Positions 1 to 8,503 are shown, counted from the stretch's first letter. The stretch is DNA of 64,000 nt from GCA-2720865 sp047630275 (GCA_047630275.1 JBLHVN010000002.1:868001-932000), one strand, 5' to 3'. Program-made: numbers and translations. Notes: generated from the sequence alone by a model not told the origin.

Positions 1-444
1 TTCATTCACACCATGAACTACGGGCATGATCTTCCATTTGAAGGCCCAAAGTAGTTTTCCTAGAATATTGTCCGGCATCGGATCAGGCTTAAATAACTCA
101 TCATCATCTTCATCGTCTTCGTCAGTAACAGCTTTTTTCACAATGATTTTTTTCTCTTCTACATATACGACCTGTAAAATAAGATCCGGTAGGGCTATCT
201 TGTCTCCATTTTCGGCGGTTGCTCTTTTAATGATCTTGCCATTTAAGAAAGTTCCATTTGAAGAACCTAAATCATTTATATAGCAAACATCATCAGTTAC
301 TGTGACTGCCATATGTTTCTTAGAAATACCCTGAACAGAAAGATGAACATCACAGCCTGAATCTCGACCGCAAATATTCTCGCCGTCGTGGAGTTCAAAT
401 TCTTGTCCTCTCAATTTACCTGCTACTGCTACTAGTTTGTACAT
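1..444 (-). CDS. FHA-domain protein, C-terminus cut by window edge
   Basis: Translating the minus strand from the ATG at 444 gives an open frame of 148 residues that leaves the window without a stop. Residues 1-95 read as a forkhead-associated domain, a phosphothreonine-binding fold: Gly-Arg at 26-27, Ser-Lys-Lys-His at 41-44 and the SSNGTFLNG strand at 61-69 are the hallmark positions. An acidic run of Asp/Glu follows (about 108-117), then a hydrophobic stretch near 131-143 that may start a membrane segment. The start overlaps the end of the DUF192 gene by 13 bases, so the two are probably co-translated. FHA proteins are often found in secretion and tad-pilus loci, which fits the TadC-like neighbour. 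The full length is unknown. Confidence 0.85.
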   Translation of the reverse strand, partial: MYKLVAVAGKLRGQEFELHDGENICGRDSGCDVHLSVQGISKKHMAVTVTDDVCYINDLGSSNGTFLNGKIIKRATAENGDKIALPDLILQVVYVEEKKIIVKKAVTDEDDEDDDELFKPDPMPDNILGKLLWAFKWKIMPVVHGVNE

Positions 445-776
445 ATTACCTCTAACTTATCACCTTCAAGGATCCTTTCATCGAGGCTTCCGCCATTCAA
501 TTCCAAGACTTGATGAGCGCTTAAGTACATCCTTGTCATCCTCCATGGTCGGAGGTTTCTTTTTATCTTTATAATTTCCATTTCTTTATTTAAAAATAAA
601 ACATCAATAGGGTAGTTCATAAAAAAGGTATGAATTGAATTGCAAGGTTTAATAAATAAACCATCAAAACCCTTCATTTCTTTTGAAAACATTAAGCCTT
701 TCATACGAGAAAGCATGCTAGATGCTTCTTTAGCATTTAATGCAATCTTAATTTTATCTTGGTTCTGAACCACCAT
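432..776 (-). CDS. DUF192 family protein
   Basis: A 114-residue protein with the DUF192 layout: an Arg-Met-Lys-Gly-Leu-Met element near residues 24-29, a central FFMNYPIDVLFLN strand pair (about 51-63) and a C-terminal VLELNGGSLDERILEGDKL segment. Family members are small beta proteins of unknown biochemical role. Many are exported, but this one has no signal peptide, so it is probably cytoplasmic. It lies 9 bases downstream of the TadC-like gene and overlaps the FHA gene, suggesting one transcript of pilus-associated genes. The family assignment is firm; the function is not known. Confidence 0.8.
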   Translation of the reverse strand: MVVQNQDKIKIALNAKEASSMLSRMKGLMFSKEMKGFDGLFIKPCNSIHTFFMNYPIDVLFLNKEMEIIKIKRNLRPWRMTRMYLSAHQVLELNGGSLDERILEGDKLEVICTN

Positions 777-785
777 TTAACACCT

Positions 786-1688
786 TTAGTTACCTGCCAA
801 AAAACCCAAAACCATGGGCGCCATCACAATCAATACAACCGCGGGCATAATTAAAAAAATCATCGGAAATAAAATCTTAGTTGCAGCAGTAGCCCCTGCT
901 TTCTCTGCCTCAGCAGATTTCTTTTGCCTAATCTCTGCACTAAGGGCTTTTAGAATAGGTCCAATTGATGCACCTACAGAATCAGCAGCAATAAGAGTTG
1001 CGCAAAAAGAAGCGATTGAAACAAGATCAATCCTCCACGACATATTTCGAAGTGCTTCTGCTCTACTAGCACCAATCTTTACTTCTTTAAGTAATATTTC
1101 AAATTCTTCGTTAAGGGCACTCGGCTTTGCCTTTTCTACAACCTTAGTCATAGCGGCCATAAAATCTAGACCTGCCTCAACTGAGAGCGCCAACATATCA
1201 ACAGCAAAGGGCATGTTTTGCATGATTTCTTTTTGCCTCTCTGTGATTTTTCCTTTGATCCAAAAGTCAGGATACATAAAACCAAAGATGGCAATAATGG
1301 GGATCGATGATAGTGGCCATGTCTCTTCTAAGAAGGCTCGCACACCTAAGAAGGCTATAGGGAACCCAATAATCAAAAAGAGCTTAAAGGAAAAGAATTC
1401 TTCAGGAGTTAAAATTTCACTAAGGCCTGCACTTGCGAGGGGTCTTTTATATTTTTCTCGAATCTTCTTTTTACTCTTCATCGTCGAAACAATGGGAGCT
1501 ACATATCTTCTAAAGAACGGTCTAGAAGCCCTTAAGACAATCCCCTGTTCCTTCAACTTATCGCTGCCTCTAGAAGCGCCCTCTTCAATCTTCTCGCCGG
1601 CCTTAAACTCTTCTTCCTCTTGGAACATCATATTAGTTACGATGAACACGGCGACAAAAATTAATATAGTTGCTGCAACAGCGAGCAT
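786..1688 (-). CDS. TadC-like type II/IV secretion F-family membrane protein
   Basis: The 300-residue protein has the T2SSF (GspF/TadC) arrangement: an N-terminal membrane segment (3-19), a charged linker, two membrane segments near 101-118 and 126-140, a helical cytoplasmic domain (about 155-265), and a final membrane segment at 272-297. The helical domain holds the conserved ALSVEAGLDF stretch at 167-176. TadB and TadC form the inner-membrane platform for Flp/tad pilus assembly and work with the TadA ATPase. TadC rather than GspF is preferred because the protein has a single F domain in its C-terminal half. TadA and TadB are not in the window, but the direction of transcription means other tad genes could lie outside. 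A long antisense frame over this gene is a shadow. Confidence 0.8.
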   Translation of the reverse strand: MLAVAATILIFVAVFIVTNMMFQEEEEFKAGEKIEEGASRGSDKLKEQGIVLRASRPFFRRYVAPIVSTMKSKKKIREKYKRPLASAGLSEILTPEEFFSFKLFLIIGFPIAFLGVRAFLEETWPLSSIPIIAIFGFMYPDFWIKGKITERQKEIMQNMPFAVDMLALSVEAGLDFMAAMTKVVEKAKPSALNEEFEILLKEVKIGASRAEALRNMSWRIDLVSIASFCATLIAADSVGASIGPILKALSAEIRQKKSAEAEKAGATAATKILFPMIFLIMPAVVLIVMAPMVLGFLAGN

Positions 1689-1821
1689 TAATCTCTCCTT
1701 AAAATACTGTAACTATAGGATATCAAAGGAGTGGTGGTATTATAGCGTGGGGCAATAAAGTCCCCTCCCATTATGTGATTTCAATGAGTTATCTATATAT
1801 ACAAATGCCTGAAAACTGGGG

Positions 1822-2892
1822 CTAGGCCTGGCTAAGTTGCTTATTTAAGTCTTCAATAAACAACTGGCTTTGTCTGGAATTGATCTTCTTTTCAAGTTCT
1901 GGAATATAAACTGGAGTGTAATCCGCTAAATTATTTTTCTTACTTGTTAAGATTCTTTGAGCCCTATCTTGGACAACACTGTTTTTAAGCTTCTTTGTTT
2001 TTAGAGCCTCTTTCATTCCGGCCAAAGCAATCTTTGAATTTTCAAAGTCTCTATACTCAATGATATCAGAGCCTGCATTTATCGCCATGACGGCTGACTC
2101 TTCAATCGAAAAATTATCTGTAATAGCTTTCATTTGCATATCATCAGAAATAATTAATTTAGTAAACTTTAACTCATTCCTTAAATACTCATGGGCTGCG
2201 GGGCTTAAAGTACAAGGTCTTTCTTTATCAAAAGCATCCACAACCAAATGTGCCATCATCACAAATTCAACTCTACTTTTGATAGCTTTAATAAAAGGCA
2301 GAATCTCTTCCTTTTGAAGTTCTTCTAAACTTTTCGTTATATAAGGAAGGTCAAAGTGTGAATCCTTAGTTGTAGATCCATGTCCTGGAAAATGTTTCGC
2401 ACAGGCCTGAATCCCTTCAGTCTGAAATCCTCGAATAGCACTTGAAACATACTTAGATACTGACTCAGGGTCACGACCAAATGCTCGGTCACCTATTACT
2501 TTATTAGAATCATTAGTGAGAATATCGCAGACAGGTGCTAGGTTTAAGTTGATCCCACAAGCCTTTAGCTCTCTTGCCATAATGGCAGAAACCTCATAAC
2601 AAAGTTTCGGAGACCCTAGAGAAGCGACCTCCATCATAGGTGGAAATTGAGTAAAGTAATTCCTAAAGCGGCATACTCTCCCGCCCTCATGATCAACAGT
2701 TATATAAAGTGGATACTCGTCTCTTAGTTTTTGAATTGAATTAATAAGCTCCGCTAATTGAGCTGGAGTTTCAAAGTTTTCGGCAAAGAGAACAATACCA
2801 CCAATATTTTCTTTTTCTATAAATTCAGCTTCTTCTTCAGTTAGGCTAATTCCGCTAATTCCAGTAAATATTAATTGTCCTAAATCTTTCAT
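1822..2892 (-). CDS. nagZ: Glycoside hydrolase family 3 beta-N-acetylhexosaminidase (NagZ type)
   Basis: This 356-residue enzyme carries the GH3 motifs in order: DHEGGRV at 67-73, KHFPGHG at 166-172 followed by Asp177 and His179 (the flexible loop whose His is the general acid in NagZ), and ISDDM at 248-252 with the catalytic Asp. NagZ removes N-acetylglucosamine from anhydromuropeptides in the cytoplasm during peptidoglycan recycling; the absence of a signal peptide fits. Length matches the single-domain NagZ family. It starts 13 bases after the dppC-like permease gene, at the end of the mreB-led unit, so a link to import of murein peptides is likely but inferred. Confidence 0.9.
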   Translation of the reverse strand: MKDLGQLIFTGISGISLTEEEAEFIEKENIGGIVLFAENFETPAQLAELINSIQKLRDEYPLYITVDHEGGRVCRFRNYFTQFPPMMEVASLGSPKLCYEVSAIMARELKACGINLNLAPVCDILTNDSNKVIGDRAFGRDPESVSKYVSSAIRGFQTEGIQACAKHFPGHGSTTKDSHFDLPYITKSLEELQKEEILPFIKAIKSRVEFVMMAHLVVDAFDKERPCTLSPAAHEYLRNELKFTKLIISDDMQMKAITDNFSIEESAVMAINAGSDIIEYRDFENSKIALAGMKEALKTKKLKNSVVQDRAQRILTSKKNNLADYTPVYIPELEKKINSRQSQLFIEDLNKQLSQA

Positions 2893-2905
2893 CTACAAAA
2901 CCCTT

Positions 2906-3742
2906 TCAACTCTTTGGATCTAAGTAATCTCTTAAACCATCACCCACTAAATTAAGTCCGATTATCAATCCTGCCATTACTAAACTTAAAACCACTCCCA
3001 TATAAGGAGCTTCAAGCAATACTGTCTTCGCACTTGATAAAAGGGCTCCCCATGAATATTCAGAACCACCTAAGCCTAAAAATCCTAAAGAAGCTTCTGA
3101 AATGATAACACCACTAATGCCTAAAACGATATGAACTAAGAGAAAAGGTAAGATTGCGGGTAAAACAATCTTGGCAAAGAGTCTAAATGGCCCCACGCCT
3201 ATGGCTTTTGCGCTTTCAACATAGGTCAAACCCATGACACGCAATGTTTCACCGCGAGAAATTCTTGCATAACCAGGCCATCCTGTTACGACGAGCGCAA
3301 AAACTAACCCGCTAAAAGATTGTCCCGTAAGAGACATGACAAGGATTGCTATTAGAATCGATGGAAAGATAAAAATTAAGTTCGTCACCAACTCACTTAT
3401 AGCCTTTACAGATTTAGGACCAACTACTGACAAATAGCCAATTACGATTCCAATTCCGGCACTAAGAAAGCTAATAGTCAGTCCAATTCCTAAGGAATAA
3501 AAAAGCCCTGCACTTAAAACTTGGAATAAACTTCTTCCATACAAGTCCGTTCCTAGTAAGTAACCTTCTTGTAAAGGGGAGAAGAGTTCTTTTTTAATAT
3601 CACTTGCTGGAAAATAAGGAGCCGAGAAGCTTCCTTCAAAAATATAGCTATAAAAAAACCAAGATAGGGCCCATACAAAGTATGTCCCGAGCAAAAGAGA
3701 GCCAATCTTTATTTCTGTATTGATCCTACTCCTTTTGCTCAC
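2906..3742 (-). CDS. ABC transporter permease, DppC/OppC family
   Basis: A 278-residue inner-membrane protein with an N-terminal membrane anchor (about 15-33), a periplasmic loop, and about five further membrane segments. The EAA loop that contacts the ATPase is present: ESAKAIGVGPFRLFAKIVLP, with the conserved Gly and terminal Leu-Pro. The N-terminal loop and C-terminal GLGGSEYSWGALL segment are typical of DppC/OppC subunits that import di- or oligopeptides. Its start overlaps the stop of the DppB-like gene by one base, so the pair is translationally coupled. No ATPase (DppD/F) or substrate-binding protein gene is adjacent. Substrate is unknown; murein peptides are a guess from the nagZ and mreB neighbours. 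Confidence 0.88.
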   Translation of the reverse strand: MSKRSRINTEIKIGSLLLGTYFVWALSWFFYSYIFEGSFSAPYFPASDIKKELFSPLQEGYLLGTDLYGRSLFQVLSAGLFYSLGIGLTISFLSAGIGIVIGYLSVVGPKSVKAISELVTNLIFIFPSILIAILVMSLTGQSFSGLVFALVVTGWPGYARISRGETLRVMGLTYVESAKAIGVGPFRLFAKIVLPAILPFLLVHIVLGISGVIISEASLGFLGLGGSEYSWGALLSSAKTVLLEAPYMGVVLSLVMAGLIIGLNLVGDGLRDYLDPKS

Positions 3743-4653
3743 TAGCTTTTTATCCTTGGATCTATCATTTCATTTAGGTAATCAACTAAAAAATAAACTA
3801 ACATGTAAATAACTGTGGAATAGATGATCACTCCTTGAACCACGGGATAGTCTCTATTTTGAATTCCTTCAAATAGCAGCATTCCCATTCCCGGTATATC
3901 AAAGATCGTTTCTGTGATCATAGTCCCAGCGAGTACGACCGATAATTGTATTGCCACAACGTTTAAAATGGTAGGAAGGCAAACCTTTGTGACTCTTAAT
4001 AAAATTTGAATTGAGCTTAGCCCCTTCGCTTCGAGAACTTGAACCCAAGGAACATTAACTTCTTCAAGATATTTATTTCTTGAAACCCTCATCAATACAG
4101 ATGAAAGGGGAATAACCAGAGTTAAAGTCGGAAGAATGACGTGTTTAAAACTTCCCCATTCTGAAACCGGAAGAATATTTAATTTTATAGAGAAAATAAG
4201 AACCAATAGTGGGGCTAGAGAAAAGATCGGAAAAGATAATGCGAATAAACTTACAATCCGCCCTACATTATCAAAGGTCTTCTTATTCTTAAACCCAGCC
4301 CAAATCCCAAGAAAAGTACCAATAAAAGCCGATATGCTTATGGAAGTAAAGGCCAAGATCACAGTCGCTGGCATGTGTGCTGATAAAAGTGAGGAGACCG
4401 TCTTTTTCTTAAACAAAGATTCTCCAAACTCTCCTTTTAAAACATTCATCATGAAGTTTGTATATTGCCTGATTAAGGATTGATCTAAACCTAGCTGAGC
4501 CCTAAGGTCACTTATTTCAATTGCGCTAGCCTCAGCACCAAGAATCTTTTCAACGGGGTCACCAGGAGCAAGACGAATAATAAAAAAGAGGGCTGAAACG
4601 GCCAAGACTATTGTAAATAAAGAATAAAGAAACTTCTTTATTAGTTTTTCCAT
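3742..4653 (-). CDS. ABC transporter permease, DppB/OppB family
   Basis: A 303-residue protein with the DppB/OppB plan: one N-terminal membrane helix, the conserved RLAPGDPVEKILG segment near residues 27-39, then five more helices. The EAA loop reads VLEAKGLSSIQILLRVTKVCLP in two halves, with Ala-Lys-Gly and the closing Leu-Pro in place, and the GTMITETIFDIPGMG region is conserved in the family. It partners with the overlapping DppC-like gene. It abuts the preceding lipoprotein gene without a gap. The lipoprotein (about 261 residues) is too short and too different to be a usual SBP_bac_5 binding protein, so the transporter appears incomplete locally. Confidence 0.88.
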   Translation of the reverse strand: MEKLIKKFLYSLFTIVLAVSALFFIIRLAPGDPVEKILGAEASAIEISDLRAQLGLDQSLIRQYTNFMMNVLKGEFGESLFKKKTVSSLLSAHMPATVILAFTSISISAFIGTFLGIWAGFKNKKTFDNVGRIVSLFALSFPIFSLAPLLVLIFSIKLNILPVSEWGSFKHVILPTLTLVIPLSSVLMRVSRNKYLEEVNVPWVQVLEAKGLSSIQILLRVTKVCLPTILNVVAIQLSVVLAGTMITETIFDIPGMGMLLFEGIQNRDYPVVQGVIIYSTVIYMLVYFLVDYLNEMIDPRIKS

Positions 4654-5439
4654 TTAAATATCACTAGCAACCATTGATAAGCCTTGAGTGATCCAAAACT
4701 TTTTAACAAATTTATTCTTTTTATCTAATAAGTAGAAGATAACCTGCCCACCAAACTTTAAAGAGAACCTAGATTCTCCTAATTTATTTTTTCCATCGTA
4801 ATTAAATTGCGCCTTAGAAAAGAGTGAGTTTGGGACATTTAGGTATTGTTCTTGAAAGTAAGGATATCCATCCCAAATAACATAAAAGTTCATCTGCCCT
4901 CGCTTCTTCTCGAGAACTCTTGAAAAATAACCTGTGATGGCAGCGCATTCAAGTACTTGTGAGTAGAAACAATAAATTGATTTTGAATCAGGGAAGGGAA
5001 AGGATTGAATACCATTCCATTGCTTCTCAGGACTTTTTAGTTTTACATCAAGCTTTCTGGTTTTTTCATCAAGAGACATATTAGTTTGATACCTCTTTCC
5101 ATCAAACCATACTGAGTATTGAGATTTATAAGGTCTCATGATCTTAAAACTCTTTCCAACCGCTCCTATCTTAGAAATGGCAATTCCCTGCTCTAAGACC
5201 TTTGATTTATCGTCATCAAAAGGAACAACTTCTCTCTTTGAAATAAAGCTGCTTTTGCTACGTCCATTCTCTCGATAAACAACAAACTCTCCAGCCTTAT
5301 CTGTTAACTTAAAACGAGTCTTAGAGGTTTCAATAAGAGATGAAGTATCAGTACCACCAGACTTTCCGCTACCTCTTTTGAGAAAGGAGCAGCCTGATAA
5401 TAAAATAAAAGATAAAAAGATGAGGATTAGTTTATTCAT
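4654..5439 (-). CDS. Predicted lipoprotein of unknown function
   Basis: I place the start at the ATG at 5439, giving 261 residues, because it begins MNKLILIFLSFILLSGC, a lipoprotein signal peptide with the lipobox Leu-Ser-Gly-Cys (Cys17). A longer in-frame extension to 5493 would put 18 residues before the signal and lies inside the upstream gene. After the Cys comes a Ser/Gly/Lys-rich linker and then a beta-rich region with many aromatic residues. I do not recognise the family. The start overlaps the end of the PilZ-like gene by 8 bases and the stop abuts the dppB-like start, so it belongs to the same transcript. It could be an accessory factor of the permease pair, but nothing in its sequence shows this. 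Confidence 0.75.
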   Translation of the reverse strand: MNKLILIFLSFILLSGCSFLKRGSGKSGGTDTSSLIETSKTRFKLTDKAGEFVVYRENGRSKSSFISKREVVPFDDDKSKVLEQGIAISKIGAVGKSFKIMRPYKSQYSVWFDGKRYQTNMSLDEKTRKLDVKLKSPEKQWNGIQSFPFPDSKSIYCFYSQVLECAAITGYFSRVLEKKRGQMNFYVIWDGYPYFQEQYLNVPNSLFSKAQFNYDGKNKLGESRFSLKFGGQVIFYLLDKKNKFVKKFWITQGLSMVASDI

Positions 5440-6304
5440 CAACAAACTCTTCAAAGTCGTGACGAACGGTTTGAAGGATAGTTGAACTATCAAGGGCTGT
5501 CTTCAATCTCAAACTAAGCTCGGCATGGGTATCAAACTTGATCCCAAGCTTATAAACTTGGTTTTCACCTGGATTGCCACTAACGTAATCTACATTATAA
5601 ATTAAAAGACCATTTTTAAGAGAATAGGTTTCTCCATCAAACATCAAAAGAAACGTATCAAAGATACGCTCTTCCATAAAAAATTGTTTCTGAGCTTCAT
5701 TGGCCAAGAAAGAGATTCCATTATTAGCTAAATCTAAAACTCTAAAGCCTACAACTTCTTCGTTCTCACCTGCTTCTAATTCCGCGGACTGAATAGTCCC
5801 AGTTTCACTCATTCTATCGAAGCCCTTCTTTTCTGACTTAGTCTTTGTCTTTAAATCAGCAAGGCTAATAACATTATCTAACTCTTCTTTAATTTCTGTG
5901 ATCTTGAAGTATGAATAAACTTGATGATGTGGAAAAGTCAGAAGGCGCTCGCTTCCTCGTTTTTCCGATCTAAATATTGTTGTCCCAAGCTTTACTGTAA
6001 CAAACTCTGATCCCTCTTCTTTTCTAAAAGATCCTTCTCCAAAATAGTCAACATTCATGACAGAGAAACTAATCAAGATCTCTTTTCCAATAAAGTCTTC
6101 ATCTTTCTCTTCGGAGAACATCTTAAGGAGCACAAATTTTCCACTACTGTCATCTACATGCTCAGTCTCATTAGCACGATAATCAACAGAAGATTCACCT
6201 TTATTCCAAATACTAACGTCTCCCTTATCTGAAGAAAGACGTTTTAACTTAGTAACCATTTCATTGGTTTCAATCTTTATAAAATTTGTTCCGAGTCCTT
6301 GCAT
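5432..6304 (-). CDS. PilZ-like protein with degenerate, split motif
   Basis: A 290-residue soluble protein. Residues 116-120 read RGSER, an RxxxR motif like the one that binds cyclic di-GMP in PilZ domains, in the usual flexible-linker context before a beta strand. The second PilZ motif (D/N)xSxxG appears as DLANNG at 191-196, with Ala in place of Ser and separated by about 70 residues instead of the usual 20-30. A closing strand KLGIKFD follows. The N-terminal 110 residues are beta-rich and may be a second, YcgR-N-like barrel. The gene starts 3 bases after mreB ends, so it is co-transcribed with it. PilZ assignment is an inference; binding of c-di-GMP is uncertain because of the altered motif. 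Confidence 0.5.
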   Translation of the reverse strand: MQGLGTNFIKIETNEMVTKLKRLSSDKGDVSIWNKGESSVDYRANETEHVDDSSGKFVLLKMFSEEKDEDFIGKEILISFSVMNVDYFGEGSFRKEEGSEFVTVKLGTTIFRSEKRGSERLLTFPHHQVYSYFKITEIKEELDNVISLADLKTKTKSEKKGFDRMSETGTIQSAELEAGENEEVVGFRVLDLANNGISFLANEAQKQFFMEERIFDTFLLMFDGETYSLKNGLLIYNVDYVSGNPGENQVYKLGIKFDTHAELSLRLKTALDSSTILQTVRHDFEEFVDE

Positions 6305-6307
6305 GAC

Positions 6308-7345
6308 TTAAGAAAGAGTTGTTACCTGTCGTAAGAGATGAATCTCTTCAAGGGCCTTACCACAGCCACGAACAACACTAGTCAAAGGATCTTCAGCCAA
6401 CGAAACAGGTAAACCTGTTTTCTCTTTGATCAAAACATCCAAGTTCGCAAGCAGTGACCCACCACCAGCTAAAATAATTCCATTATCAACAATATCTGCA
6501 GCTAGCTCTGGAGGAGTCTTCTCCAATGAAATCTTGATGGCTTCGACAACTTCCCCAATTGGATCAGAAAGGGCATCCCTGATTTCATCTGAAGTTACTT
6601 CGATAATCTTTGGGGCACCTGCAATCAAGTCACGCCCTTTAACTTCAAATGTTTTTACTTCATCATCAAATGGATAAGCGTTCCCGATACTAATTTTGAT
6701 AGCTTCAGCAGTTCGCTCACCGATAAGAAGTGAGTATTTCTTTTTAATATATTGAGTAATCGCTTCATCAAATTTATCACCAGCAACTCTTACTGATTTT
6801 GAAAAAACAATCCCACCAAGTGAGATAACGGCTACTTCAGTTGTACCACCACCAATATCAACAATCATATTTCCTGAAGGCTCAGTAATAGGAAGTCCGG
6901 CTCCAATGGCAGCTGCCATTGGTTCTTCGATTAAATAAACTTCTCTTGCCCCAGCTTGTTCAGCAGATTCTTTTACAGCTCTTTTCTCAACTTGAGTAAT
7001 TCCAAATGGAATACAAATAATAATTCTTGGCTTTATCAGTTTTGAACCGGCCATTGATTTTTGAATAAAATAACGAAGCATAGCTTGAGTGACTTCAAAG
7101 TCAGCAATCACTCCATCTTTCATAGGCCTAATAGCTTTAATAGACCCAGGCGTTCGACCAAGCATTTGTTTTGCCTCTGTCCCAACCGCTAAAACTTTAT
7201 TAACACCCTTAACCCCTTGGTGAACAGCAACAACAGAAGGCTCATTAACAATAATCCCTCTATCCTTTGCATAAACTAAACAGTTCGCTGTACCTAAGTC
7301 GATGGCCAAGTCATTTGAAAACCAATCAAGTATCTTTTTAAACAT
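6308..7345 (-). CDS. mreB: Rod-shape-determining actin homologue MreB
   Basis: The 345-residue protein is full-length MreB. An N-terminal amphipathic-type start (MFKKILDWFSND) for membrane binding is followed by the phosphate-1 motif IDLGTANCLVY (about 15-25), the phosphate-2 motif MIVDIGGGTTEVAVIS, and the adenosine motif GIILAGGGSLLANLD. MreB filaments guide lateral cell-wall synthesis on the inner membrane face. mreC and mreD do not follow; instead a PilZ-like gene starts 3 bases downstream, then the lipoprotein, permeases and nagZ. The AMP nucleosidase gene lies 20 bases upstream on the same strand. Bdellovibrionota often have more than one mreB, so this may be one of two paralogues; that cannot be judged here. 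Confidence 0.95.
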   Translation of the reverse strand: MFKKILDWFSNDLAIDLGTANCLVYAKDRGIIVNEPSVVAVHQGVKGVNKVLAVGTEAKQMLGRTPGSIKAIRPMKDGVIADFEVTQAMLRYFIQKSMAGSKLIKPRIIICIPFGITQVEKRAVKESAEQAGAREVYLIEEPMAAAIGAGLPITEPSGNMIVDIGGGTTEVAVISLGGIVFSKSVRVAGDKFDEAITQYIKKKYSLLIGERTAEAIKISIGNAYPFDDEVKTFEVKGRDLIAGAPKIIEVTSDEIRDALSDPIGEVVEAIKISLEKTPPELAADIVDNGIILAGGGSLLANLDVLIKEKTGLPVSLAEDPLTSVVRGCGKALEEIHLLRQVTTLS

Positions 7346-7365
7346 GCTCTATTCCTTTCTTGCTC

Positions 7366-8325
7366 TTACCAAGTATAGTGTCTAATTTTTTCACCTCGGT
7401 CTGCAATATCCGCCATGGCTTGTATCCCGAGTTCAATATGAATATCCGTGTATTTTTTAAAGACTGAAGAAGCAGATTTCTTAGTTTTGATTCCGCCCTT
7501 TTTCATTGGACAGTCACTAATTAAAAGCAAGGCTCCCATATTAACTTTACTAACAAATGCTGAAGTAAAGAGAGCTGCTGTTTCCATTTCCACGGCCAGC
7601 ACTCTTTCTTCGATTAAGTTTCTCTTAAATTTTTCATCAAATTCCCAGAAGCGGTAATCCGTAGAATGAATCGTTCCCGTTCTATATTCTAGTTCATGCT
7701 CTACTAGAATCTGAGAAATGAACTTTTGAATCTTAAAAGTTGGAAGAGCAGGTACTTGTCTTGGAAGAAAGTGTCTCGACACTCCTTCTGCTCGGATCGA
7801 TGCAATAGGAAGAACGAAGTCCCCTACCTTAAGCGATTTATGAACAGCCCCTGCTAGCCCTAAGAATAGAACGGCCTTAGGTTCAACAACAGCAAGTAGC
7901 TCACCAATAAGGGCGGCCATAGCAGCCCCTACTCCAAACTCTATAATTGTAACCTTAGCTTTTTTAGAACTAGAGGCTTGAAACGCAGATCCTCTAGTAT
8001 GTTTACTATCATCTAAAATAGCGTTGAACCTTTCAGTATAATAATGAAAATTTGTTAAAATAATTTGCTTTTGAAAATCTTTAAAGTCATGGCCTGTATA
8101 GCGCTCTAGCATATCCGTAGCAATTCTTTTCTTCTCAGCGTTTCCGTGAATCCGTTTTGAGGCAAGAGCCTGTTTATACGGATGAGTAGAATAGAATGCA
8201 GGGTCAGATTCAATTATCTTTTCAAAAACTTTGGTTTCTTTGGCTGTTGTCGTAGAAGTAGATTTCTTTTTCTTAGAAACCTTAGATTTCTTCTTTGACG
8301 TCTTTCCTTTGACGCTCTTTGGCAA
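7366..8325 (-). CDS. amn: AMP nucleosidase (short form), nucleoside phosphorylase fold
   Basis: A 319-residue protein. After a Lys/Ser-rich basic tail (1-35) comes LERYTGHDFKDFQKQIILTNF-like sequence typical of short AMP nucleosidases, then the PNP/UDP phosphorylase core: GVGAAMAALIGE, LFLGLAGAV, the VEMETAALF substrate-binding segment and LLLISDCPM with the catalytic-type Asp. The enzyme would cleave AMP to adenine and ribose 5-phosphate in the cytosol. The predicted start is TTG at 8325, with GGAGG four bases upstream; the next in-frame Met lies only inside the conserved region. A related MTA/SAH nucleosidase or purine phosphorylase role is possible. It is followed after 20 bases by mreB. 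Confidence 0.75.
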   Translation of the reverse strand: MPKSVKGKTSKKKSKVSKKKKSTSTTTAKETKVFEKIIESDPAFYSTHPYKQALASKRIHGNAEKKRIATDMLERYTGHDFKDFQKQIILTNFHYYTERFNAILDDSKHTRGSAFQASSSKKAKVTIIEFGVGAAMAALIGELLAVVEPKAVLFLGLAGAVHKSLKVGDFVLPIASIRAEGVSRHFLPRQVPALPTFKIQKFISQILVEHELEYRTGTIHSTDYRFWEFDEKFKRNLIEERVLAVEMETAALFTSAFVSKVNMGALLLISDCPMKKGGIKTKKSASSVFKKYTDIHIELGIQAMADIADRGEKIRHYTW

Positions 8326-8429
8326 AACTCCTCCATGAAGCTGTTTGATCCCGTAAAATTTACCACTTACGGACTAAAACTATCAACAAAAGAATCAGTT
8401 TAATCAATATTTCAAAGCTACCCTATCCC

Positions 8430-8458
8430 TTGTCAGGAGGGGGTTTTTTAACTAATAT
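8430..8458 (+). promoter_or_regulatory. Predicted sigma-70 promoter of the small basic ORF
   Basis: TTGTCA at 8430-8435 (one mismatch to the -35 consensus) and TAATAT at 8453-8458 are separated by exactly 17 bases. The spacer holds a G5T6 run. Transcription would start near 8465, about 40 bases before the start codon at 8504. A 15-base near-perfect palindrome (8473-8487, TTTGAAT-A-ATTCAAA) lies in the leader. Confidence 0.6.
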
Positions 8459-8503
8459 CCGTTCTCAAAGCATTTGAATAATTCAAAGCACAAAGGATTA
8501 GTA

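Noticed and set aside
26..283. Plus-strand frame with poly-Ser at the left edge
   Set aside because: It is the antisense of the FHA gene; the Ser run is the complement of its Asp/Glu codons.
814..1758. Long plus-strand open frame of 314 codons opposite the TadC-like gene
   Set aside because: It mirrors the codon pattern of a clear T2SSF protein on the other strand, and its translation is Ser/Ile-rich without domain features.
8415..8450. Terminator formed by CCCT and AGGG before T6 upstream of the small ORF
   Set aside because: The stem is only 4 bp with a 7-base loop, and the same bases form a well-spaced promoter instead.
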